NCBI GenBank assembly: GCA_000226015.1
Contig: JH152841.1
Coordinates: 66,442-87,704 of the forward strand
Length of the DNA: 21,263 nucleotides
DNA from: Mnemiopsis leidyi
Lineage: Eukaryota; Ctenophora; Tentaculata; Lobata; Bolinopsidae
Reading direction: 5' to 3'
The position numbers were made by a program, and so were the translations under genes. Each line of letters starts with the position of its first letter. Positions within the stretch are counted from its first letter, which is position 1. The notes beneath the pieces are model-generated. The model had not been told where the DNA came from and searched no databases. It worked only from the letters and a program-made list of their open reading frames with translations. Of the stretch, positions 1-10,900 are shown piece after piece.

Positions 1-54
<54 letters not shown>

Positions 55-108
55 TACAAGAGAGAGAGGGAGATACAAGAGAGAAAGGGCTTGGAGAGGG
101 AGAGACAG
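1..108. repeat. GA microsatellite with degenerate GAGATACA tail
   Basis: Pure (GA)n covers roughly the first 48 bases. It is followed by two copies of a gagagagggagatacaa motif and purine-rich DNA. From here to 744 I find no coding exon of the minus-strand gene. Confidence 0.9.
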
Positions 109-502
109 AGGGCCGATACCGCCCAACGAGCGACTAGCGATACAGTCTACTAGGCTAGTCTACTATAGATCGAGAAGGGGGTATACAAGCTAATGTTCTG
201 GATCCTGATACTTGAGCAAAAAGGAGAAATTAGTCAACTAGGTGTGTACTGTGTGTACGAAACGTAGCTCCTGTAACTACTGAACTAATGGGGATAAATA
301 CGGGGGATGGTTTATTGCACAATCTTAGAAATATTAGAGACGAGATGTGTTTCCCGTCATTATTACCAAAAAAGGATTTGGTTGCATAAACGCGGCATTG
401 TTATGATGAATAACGTTGTTCTACAGCCCGGCCAGCGAGGTGTCAAAAATAGCAGCAGTATGTATCTTTGTATCTATCTATGTATCTTGGGATGGTGATG
501 GA

Positions 503-655
503 CCAATGAAGATTTGGGTGCAACCAATGAAGATTTGGTGCAATCAATGAAGATTTGGGTGCAACCAATGAAGATTTGGTGCAACCAATGCAGATTTGCG
601 TGCAGCAAATGAAGATTTTGGTGCATCCAATTAAGAGTAGGATGCAACCAATCAA
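503..655. repeat. 20/21-bp tandem repeat (CCAATGAAGATTTGG(G)TGCAA)
   Basis: About seven units alternate between 20 and 21 bp (tgg versus tggg) and become more diverged toward the right end. A lone copy with similar flanking bases occurs at 4395-4413. Confidence 0.85.
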
Positions 656-744
656 TATCGAGCACTACAATCTCGCGATAATGTTATAAATAATTTGCTT
701 CTCCAAAAATCCAGCAAATCCACGAAGAGAGATGAAAACCTTAC

Positions 745-3700
745 CCTCGTCATGCATCTTGAGCTGGAAGGGTCTGTGAGTGTCGTTGTTGTAGCGATGT
801 AGCTGTCTTATCAGATCGTGAATCATCTCGTGGATCCTTCGTAGCTCCTATCAATAATTTCGCTATTATGCAATTAAACTTTCGCTTTTGGCGACCCCGA
901 TCACTGCTGTCGAACCAAAATCTTGTGTTATGTAACTAAAACTTTATTTTTCGAACCAAAAAATAAACTAACGTTTTCCAAATCTTTTCGCTCCTGCCGA
1001 TGATGATCACGCTCAGACTTTATCTCACCAATTATCTTGTCTTTTAGTTTGTTGTCTTCATCCTCCCCTGAAAAAGGTTCTGTTTTAATGAACTCTTCAT
1101 AATGCACTGTGACAGAAAGGGAATCAAAGGCTCTGAATCCTCACAAAAACTAAAAAACTAGTTAAGATTATGTATCAAAATCCGACAATATTCAATATTT
1201 CAAAGTGTACCTGTTAAAGGATCAATATTGTCGATGTTCTCATAGATAACGTTCTCGTACAAGTTACCAGGGAGAGGAGTGATGGACAACTGGTCTTTCA
1301 GACTCAACACTGAGTCTTCCAGAGAGCGCTTCGTGTCTTGTAACTCCTGGGGTGGGTTAGCGCGGGATTAAACTTCTGTATTCGGAGGTGATAGTAGACA
1401 CGGGGGAAATTGTTGTGAAAGACATGGGAAGAATTTTTGTGCAGGACACGGGAAGAATTTTTGTGCAGGACACGGGAAGAATTTTTGTGCAGGACATGGG
1501 AAGAATTTTTGTGCGGGACACGGGAGGAATTTTTGAGTACGAAATATTTTTGTGTACGATATTCAAAGTTCAAGATGCTGAAGGTGATTGAACAAATTCA
1601 AATAATTATTGTGAGCATCACCAAGAAAGTGTATTTGGATAACCTTGATCCTATCCTCCATGTAAGTTTTCTGAGCTGAAAGAGCCCCCATGCCCGCCTC
1701 TTTCTCTGCAGTTTTTCTTCTCTCTTCTTCCTTGAGCCTTCTTATTTCTTCTTCAATCTTCTCATTCGACTTTCGCAGCTTCTCCATGTCGGCTTCAAGT
1801 TTTTTAACCTGAGGGGTAAATTTTATTCAGACCAAAATTTGGTCAGACATACAGGTAATTTCTAATTCTTGGGGAGGAGTTTGAAACTGTTTGTATCATG
1901 TAACCGCCTTCCTCAAAATTGATTGGTCACACCTGGCTTCACATTAGTCAATAGTGAATCGCAGACAAATGATGGAAAAAAATTTCCGACTCTTTCCCAA
2001 AAATTCTGACGTCCATTGTAAATGACGAAAAGTATGGAAAAAGACCGAATAGAAGAAAAAAACTAAATCACCTACCTCGAACAAAGCCTTGCCCTTGTCA
2101 GTATTCAACTGTTTTAGACTTTTCTCCAAATTCTCACGTTCGTTTAGCAGACCGGATACTTGGTTACGGTAGTCGGACAATTCTTGTTCGGACTTTGACT
2201 TTTCGTGTTTCCACCTTGTCTTATCTTCGTTACTCTGACTCTGGAAGGAAACAGAGGTGAAAACTAACTTAATTGTTGGAAATTTTCAGAGATTGGGGAA
2301 GGTTTATGGAGTTTCCCTTCTACCATACCATCCTTCACTGATTTGTTATAACAAATCAGTGAAGGATGGTTTTTTCCTTACAAAGGCTCATCTGATGTGA
2401 ACGGGCTAAGCTTCTTCAAGGAATCAGTATGTCAATGACATGTGATATCGCATTATGAATGTCGTGTACTTTCAGGGATACGATACTGTACGAAAAGAGA
2501 TGGTGACAAATGAAGATGACATGATTTGATAATGACAAATGAAGATGTCACAATCTCAGAATTACAAATGAAGATAAAAAATTTGATAACGACAATTAAA
2601 GATAATAATAATATTAAACGACAAAAATATGAAACGATGTGATGATCCGTCCATGATAATATCTCATGTTGCATGAAGACACACGATGATTGATGACACA
2701 CCATGATACTGAAAACACACGATGATTGATGACACATGATGATACTGATGATTGATGACACATGATGATACTGAAGACACACGATGATTGATGACACACC
2801 ATGATACTGAAAACACACGATGATTGATGACACACCATGATACTGAAAACACACGATGATTGATGACACATGATGACAACCTTCAACTTGAGGAGTTCCT
2901 CCTTCAGTTCATCCAGTTCATCAGTCAGCCCAACTCTCCTGACCTCTCCTTCCTTCAACTCCTCCTCCAAAAGTTCTAGTTCCTCTGTTGTTCTCTCGTA
3001 GTCTCCCTCCAATGTCTTCATGTCTTCCTACCGAGTTTCGAGTGAAGTTTGACCACTGAAACATCTTCAGACCCCACGCAATCTTCGAACTCAAACATTA
3101 TGAAACGGCAAGTTGATAAACTGTTTGAAATATTTCAAATATTCAAATATTCAAGTTACAGCATCTATTTAGGGCATTACCACAAACTAACCTTGCAATA
3201 TTTCAGTTCCTCGCTGGCATCAGAAAGACTCTGTCTCAGAGAAAGTATCTCTTCGTTAAGCTCGTTTATCTTTCCCTCGTTCACTCCCTCATTTGTCTTG
3301 CGGAGCCCTCGCGCTTCTTCTTTCAAGTCGCCTAAACGAGAAAAAATAATTAAGTTCTTGTAATGAACCTGTGTAAAAAAAATTCTGAAATGGGCAAATG
3401 AAACTAATTACAAAGCTAATTCCTGCCAAGATTGGGATGAGATTTAAAGGATACCCATTAGTTAGAGTGAAACTAAAGAAAGTGCAACTAACAAATGTCT
3501 CTGTTCATGTCCTGAACTTTCTCCCGCAACATCTCGTTCTCCTGTTGGAGGAGCGCGTTCTCCTTGGAACAGTCCGCGTTCTCCTGCGGTAGACGTCAAA
3601 AATCTCAGGCAGAATTCCGCAATTTTTCGATACAGCAAAACCGAGCTATTTACCGAGCCTCTCAGGGGAAAGGAAGAAGGCCCGGTAAATCAAGGGACAC

Positions 3701-4951
3701 GGTAAATAAAGGTACGGCAGAAAGGGGTTTTACTGTATTGATAAATAGCGGGGGAAAGGAAAAAGGCCCGGTAAATCAAGCGACACGGTAAATCGAGGTA
3801 CGGTAAATAGAGGTTTTACTGTATCTATTGGCCGCAGTTGTTTTTTTTCATTGGAGAATCGGATTTCCAAATCCTCCGAATCACAAAAGTCAAAACTCAA
3901 TATGTTTTATGTATCTATAGCGTTATAATACACTTTTTTCAATGTGCCGAAGATTCTACCTTGGAAAGCTTTTCGACATTTTGTTTGAGGGATTTGGCTA
4001 TGTGTTCTTCCTCTTGCTTTTGTTGTTCAGTTTCTTCGATGTTACCCCGTAGAATAGCCGCCTGGATGTTATTTGTTGGAAATGTCACGAACTTGCTGAG
4101 ACTGAATAGAATATAAAGAAATTTTTATTCGGCAGTAATGGACGTATAATATAGCGAGTTTTTCGAAGCTAATATGAAAACCGCTGATTTTATTCGATCC
4201 ATATGATGGGACGATATGAGGTGTTTTCGATTTCACTGATATTGATTCTTTGTGAGTTTATGATGTTTCGTTGCTGATAACAGTTTTTGTGATAGATCAG
4301 ATCGAGATGAGATGAAGCTATTCATGAATAATTCTTCTCAAGACATCCTTTGAGATCCAGCTTAGTTGGTGCGGTGAATAATGATGAGGGAGGACCAATG
4401 AAGACTTGTGCAAACATGCCAGTTTTCAACTAAAACTGCAGCAAGTATACAATCCGATTAATCCAACACAGCTTAATCATCATTATAACCTCATGCTGGG
4501 AAATATCGTTGTTAATTTTAGCTTGGGTCAGATTGTGTTTCAGCTCCTCGATCTCCTCTTTCGCGGCAGCTAGATCAGCAGTTAACTCCCCAACCTCGAT
4601 CATTTTGTCCGGGGAGTCCGCTAGCCTCAGCTGCAAAGTCGAAACCAGCTTATAGTAGCGATGTTAATGAGATTTTCTAGTTACCAGCGATTTCTAAAGT
4701 CCAACCAGCAATTTTCAAAAGCTTTCATCTGATCAACCGGCAAACTTGCCAGGTTGGCAAATCTCTAAAAACTTCGAAAAAAAGGAAGAAAATCTATCAG
4801 CATGAGGACCAGTCAGAGGACTGGGACCTGTAGATCTAGTAAAGCGAGCCCAGCAGTTAGCCTATCTTACCTCGTGGAGCTCCTGACGAAGCTGCTCTAT
4901 CTCCAACTCGTAGTCCCGCAACTTTTGCTGTAACTCGTCTCGGTCTCCGAG
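745..4951 (-). CDS. Coiled-coil gene exons 10-20, distal rod
   Basis: Eleven exons (4951-4871, 4630-4490, 4061-3960, 3583-3493, 3331-3192, 3027-2881, 2240-2076, 1808-1644, 1346-1211, 1067-973, 847-745) continue the rod with strong heptads and basic/acidic alternation. The exon 3027-2881 is the most regular (LELLEEELKEGEVRRVGL). The exon 1346-1211 carries a proline-containing break with two tyrosine motifs (LYENVIYENI). The final visible exon is histidine-rich and less coiled (HEMIHDLIRQLHRYNN), which may mark the end of the rod. Introns here are short (roughly 120-500 bp), and several contain minisatellites or a MITE. Confidence 0.82.
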
Positions 4952-7900
4952 CTGAAAATCAGGATGGTTAGTGCTAGAATGTATGCTATTGACCATTGGT
5001 GGGATGACTGTGAATTAGCAAACCACGCTATGTGCTTGCGTTAAATTATCGGTTTCGAAGAGATTTACCGTACTTAAAAACATTAACTCAATTGGCAACG
5101 TCTAAGCATGGTTTATGTGGGGAGAGCATACTTAAGATACTTTAAGGAAGTTTTTAATAAATCGAAGAAAAAGAGTAAAGAATAGAAAAGAACCTTTCAC
5201 CTTCTATTTGTATGTGACATTCAAATCGAAATGTTACTCTTACGAACAAAGCATAACTTCTAAAATTGGATCTGTTTCTTGCCTGTTCTAGAAGAGCCTC
5301 TCGCTCGTTGTTGAGAGTGTTGATTACATTCTTGAGCTCGGTGTTTGTGTTCTCCATACTGTTCATCTCTTCCTCCAGCCTATTAGGGTTTCCAAGGTAT
5401 TACCATGTTATTGATGTAATCAGAAAATCAAGAAAACGCAAAGATATTGATCATATGAATTTCATTTGTCAAAAAAACTTCGGCAAAACGATTTTTAATT
5501 AAAGCTTAGATACCCACGCCCTTTATGGAGTGGTTGTAACATATCATACGAATCGGATTTAAAATCACCACCGATTAGCGCAATTTTTTCGGGGATCAGT
5601 AAGCTTATAAGTATGTCCATTACCAGGATGTCCTATATCAGGATTATCTTTATCAGGATTATCTTTATCTTTATGTTTATTCTGATTGAGCAGCAATTTA
5701 AGCCGGCAGTCTTTGAATGCATAAAGGTGCTCTAACAGGCTGGACTTTCAATACTAGCTGCTCAACTCGAAGCACCAGTAATATCATAGAAAGTGGTGCA
5801 GAAAATGAGATATCGCCGACCTTTTGTCCAGTTGAAAATAACCGTTACCGTAGCGGTAGTCAAAGTACAGTGAATGGGTACGAAGCGAAGCAAAGCAACG
5901 CCTCCAAGTATGTGCGAAGATCAACCCGGCTAAATATAGAAATTTAGCAATATCTCGCCGTTGCATCATCTTGCATTGTCAAGAGAGCTAAAATCCCATT
6001 AAAAATGCAGCCAAGGTTCACAGGGATGGCTGCGATAAGCTTGACTGCTTTGCTATGAACTGTTTTGCGGGCCTTACAAACTGCCGACTTGTTTTCTTGT
6101 CATATTTTTGCCACACAATGCAGCAGTATTTTATTGCGTGCTTTTTCCTAGGAATCGCAAAGAAAATTCCAAAAGGTGAGTCGCGTGAGAAATAGATTTC
6201 TATATTTCTATATCAACGTTTACTTTGAATGAAAAGTCCTCTTGAACAACATTTCTATGAAGTTGCATCGTTGGTCCCCAGTTTTCTTCATCTCCTTTTT
6301 ATGCCTAAGAAAAGTAGAGGCACGTTCTTTAGATTTCCCTGAGCCAGGAACCAGTAAATGCTACGATGACAAAGGGACCATATACGATCGAAACATCACC
6401 GACTCGCCTACAATATTGCCGGACGGAACTCCTCCAATTAAAGAATGTGAACCTGGATATCGACCGTGTTGTGGAGCCGACAGATCCTGTCACCATGCCG
6501 AGGAGAGATATTGTACTTGTGTTGGCTGCGTTGACTATAGGAAGGTCAAGGAATGGAGGGACAAAGGTATGTTACTTTTTTATTGTTCAAATTATTGAAA
6601 CTTTCAGAATTTGTTCATTGTGCCTAGCACTTGAGATCTGTCGATTTTTGACATGTTGCTACTTGGTCATTTTTGCTCAATGCTCAACCAATTTCTACCC
6701 CATAAAGGAATCATCTCTAATTTTAAGATTTAGTGTAAATGTAATGTGAATGTGAAAAGTCATAAAGAAACCAATGACATTTAATCAAAAAATCATATTA
6801 AGATGTGAAGTTAATAATATTAAAGCAATTTTCACGTCCATATAAGGAGGTAACCACATTAAAAACCACCTTTATATCATACACACAACCTTCTCACGTC
6901 TTGTGGCCCATATCCTCAAAAACCTTTCTCCGAATAATGATTTGTCAAAAAAAAGAGTCAATACGAAGACTGAGCCGCACACTAACTTCAACAAACGGTA
7001 GGTGGAGCTCCGCTGAAGTGGAGGTTCGACAGGAAGTGTGGAAAGCATAACCCTCTTCCGGACGGAGCTGCTGGGGAATGCGACCCTGACGGGCTGACCC
7101 CCTGTTGCTTTGGAGGAGTTTGTGCAGCTGCAAATCTCTGTACTGACTGCGATACATGCGTCGATTACAGAGTCGTGAGGGAGCTGAGAAGGTTGGCAAA
7201 GAGGTGCACCATAGCTGAATCGGAAGGATTTCTTAAATATCAATGTTTTGACTTGGAAGGAAATTTAATTTTCTACAAGTGTGCTAATTCCGATGTGTAC
7301 TATAAGTTGGACAGTATGGTACTTGGAGGTCGCGTGACGTCAGTAACTCATAAATGTCCAAATGACCCGTTTTACTACCAGGCCTGTGGAATTTCAAAGA
7401 TGAGAAACCAACGATTTGAAAACAATGGCTTTCTGTGCGACGGTTTCATATGTGACGGCATAGTTAAAAAATTCATTAGCTGTGCCGACCATTGTCATCC
7501 CCACAGGGACTGCAACAAAGGGGAAATTCCTAACTATAAATCCTCACTATATTGCGATGAGGAATGTGATGAGCCGAATTGTGAAGATGAATCTGACTGC
7601 AACGGTGCTGTGTATGGTCGGAAATGCGGAAGTTTCTACAGGCACCCTAGCAAATATTGCGACACTTTACACCTAAAGGAGTCCTGCGTGAACTGTAACG
7701 TGTCGTACACAACTGAAATCAAAACCTGTCTGCATTACCTGACCCACACTCGAGTTATAATATACGAGGATGCAAGATGCAGCACGTTTGATCCTACAAC
7801 GTCTAACCCGTTTTACCCTTACTGCAGCGACTATTTGGATCAGACAAACTGTTCCGATCCACAGAGGGTCGGCGGATCGTGTTTGATAAACGGATACAAC

Positions 7901-10900
7901 TCGACCGTTTCTAACTTTGTGGTTTGTTACGACTACAAAAACGAAACTAGCGGACACTCTGTTTTATGTGATGACAACATGCACAACATCTGCGAGAATG
8001 CTTCCCTGGACTGCAAGGTAAAATGAAACTTTTGTCCCCTATTACGAATTTCCTAACTTCATAAACATGAGTAACATTAAATATCATAATTCTGTAACCT
8101 AAAAATATCTCTTGCAATAGTTGTGTCCGGTATAAACAAACATTATTTCCATAGGTACACAAACACAAAATGTGTGATGGAATGAACGACTGTCTTGACG
8201 GGAGTGATGAGGCTAACGTCATGTGTCAGTTTGTGGACAACCATGAGCACCAGTGCAACCGGAGGTTTAGTCCTACCTCCCCTAAAAAGATGATCCCAGT
8301 CGCCTGGATATTGGACGGCGTCGTGGATTGCATTTCGGGATATGACGAACAGCAGGACTTTTTCGAATTCTGTAGAAACGAAAGTCAGGGCCTGAAAGGG
8401 ATAAAGTCACGTGCTGGTAGCCGGTGTAAGGACGTTTTTATCTGTCCGGGGGAGAGCGACCCAAAATTCGTCGAGTTTGACCAGCTCTGTGATCAGATTG
8501 AGTCTTGTGGAAGTGGGGGTACCGAAAAGGAGGTGTGTGGAGTTTCACGGGACACGCCCACCATCCCAAGGTCAGCTGCGAGGAACAGGTCTGTGATAGA
8601 CACGTGCAAGGAGACTCTCAAGACAAGAGATACAGGCTGCGTTGTCAGGGAGTTCATCAAACCGTGGGGGAAGGTTTTTGGTGAGCCCAAAATGGAGGTC
8701 AGAGTTCCAGCTGTGAAGATTCCGTGTAGTCGTCTGTTTGGTGAGAACTATCTATTTGTCAGCTGTATGGGCCTATGTGAAGATGCTACATGTCCGCTGA
8801 CAGACAGAACCTTGCGGCGATATTCCTGTGCAGGACACTTCAGTCACGGCCGAATCACGACCTTGGCAAATAGCTCATTCCTATCGTTCGTCAGGAAAAC
8901 GGACGGTGGGACATTCCAGCAGAATTATTTCAGATGTGATAATAACCGATGTGTGGAGTATAGTCAGGTCTGTGATCTCGTGGACGATTGCTGGGACATG
9001 AGTGATGAGCTAAACTGCTCGAATCACATGATCTGCAAGGATACACTCAATCAGGTTAGACACAGGTTCCTAGCTTTGTCCCAGAAGTGTGATGGTATCT
9101 ACGACTGTTTTGATCTATCCGACGAGTGTAACGAAGATTGCGGGAGGGAGATCCTAGGACACTTGATGAAGAAGGCAAGCTGTTGGGCAATAGGAATAAT
9201 AGCTACCATCTTAAACGGAATGTCACTTAGACACGACTTACCGGACTTGAAGAAAGCCCCGACAGAGCTGATGTACACCACCAAATTGCTAGCGATTGTT
9301 GTCGGAACTGGGGACTTTTTTAGAGGAGTATACCTAGTATTACTGTCTATGTTCGACAATGTCATCTACAAAGAGCACTTCTGCAGACACCAGGTTAATT
9401 GGCGGACAGGTGGCATCTGTACGATTTTGGGGATCATCAGCACACTTGGGTCTCAAGCCTCGCTTTTCGCCATGACCGCTATCGGCTACTACTGGTTGTG
9501 TAGACCAACCTGCAAACCTCCCGCACAGTCGGGCGATGATAGCTCTACAAGCCGACCAAACCCCCCGCACAGTCGGGTGATGATAGCTCTGCAAGCCGCA
9601 AACCCCCCGCACAGTCGAGTGATGATAGCTCTGCAAGCCGCAAACGAGCAGATCGTTTTGCACTAGGAATAGTGCTTGCCTCCTTAGCTATAGCGGTGTT
9701 GCCGTTTGTACCCCTACTTGAAGATTTCTACATACAAAGTATGCACTATGACCCCAGTAACAAAGTATTCATCGGCTTCCCAAATAAGGAAGAGCACGTG
9801 AACGTTCTGCGAGCGTACTACGGCAGCAATAACACCCAAATCACGATAAATCTTTCATGGAAGGAGATAGGAGAAAAAGTGGACGCCATGTTCAGTAACC
9901 AGTACGGTTACGTGGCAAGACGGCCCCTTCAATTCTATGGCAACGACGCTCCGTGCTTGTTCAAATTCTTCGTCCCTAGCAACAACAACGCCCGAAGGAG
10001 GAGACGCGAGATTTCTACTCACCACGGTACCGACATTTCGGGGGACGTGGGTGTCTGGCTTCTTCTCTTCGTCAATTTTTCCTGCTTCGTGTTCATCTCC
10101 ATTTCCTATTATGTGTTTGTCAAGAGATCCAACGAAAGTGCCGGACAAGACCAGAACCCAGAAGAGAAGACCAGAACCCAGACGATTCCAGAAGACGGGA
10201 ACCCAGAAGAGCAGACCAGAACCCAGACGAGCCCAGAAAACGAGAACCCAGAAGCGATGAGAGAGCAGGCAGAAACGCGCCACAAGATGAAGATTCTTGT
10301 CATGACGGGTTTTTTCTGCTGGGTACCTTTTATTGGGGTCAGTGCACTGCACAACCTGAAAGCAATCGACGCGACCAAATGGCATGACACTTTCGCGTTA
10401 TTTCTCCTTCCGCTGAATTCTGTCATTAACCCGGTAATTCATAGTCGGTATGTAAAGAAAAGGGTAGACGATAAATATACACCCATACTAGACAAAATGA
10501 AAGATAAATGTGAACCCATTCTAGACAGAATGAAAGATAAATGTGAACCCATTCTAGACAGAATGAAAGATAAATGTGAACCCATTCTAGACAGAATGAA
10601 AGATAAATGTGAACCCATTCTAGACAGAATACCTAAGCTAGATGTTTTAAAGATGAGAACAAGGGCAAGGGAGGAGAACCATTAAGAAAAAACTCAGGAA
10701 ACTGGAGACAGGTCAACAACAACAAAGCTGTCTGCACAAAGCTGTCTGAACAAGCTTTGGACGATTGAGTCAAGACTTAACACTGAAAAAATTGGACGGA
10801 CAATCTGTTTTAAAAGTCTTATAACACAGTTGAAACTCATAAAGTTTACTGATCGTCATCGGTTGTTCCACCAAGAAAAACATTCAGGTTTTCTGGTCCC

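Noticed and set aside
1304..1679. Open frames on both strands over the 24-bp repeat
   Set aside because: A stop-free repeat with a period that is a multiple of three; the reads conflict with the splice-supported exons on either side.
503..2876. CRISPR-like arrays
   Set aside because: These are contiguous tandem repeats without unique spacers, in a spliced animal gene.
745..4951. Myosin heavy chain tail
   Set aside because: Heptads are general. No 28-residue charge repeat or motor domain is evident, and the N-terminal segment is not a myosin head.
9514..9641. A tiny intron within the ICL2 repeat to restore the frame
   Set aside because: Candidate GT-AG pairs give introns of about 19-45 bp, and the one that removes about one repeat unit has the wrong length. 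A 2-bp indel is simpler.
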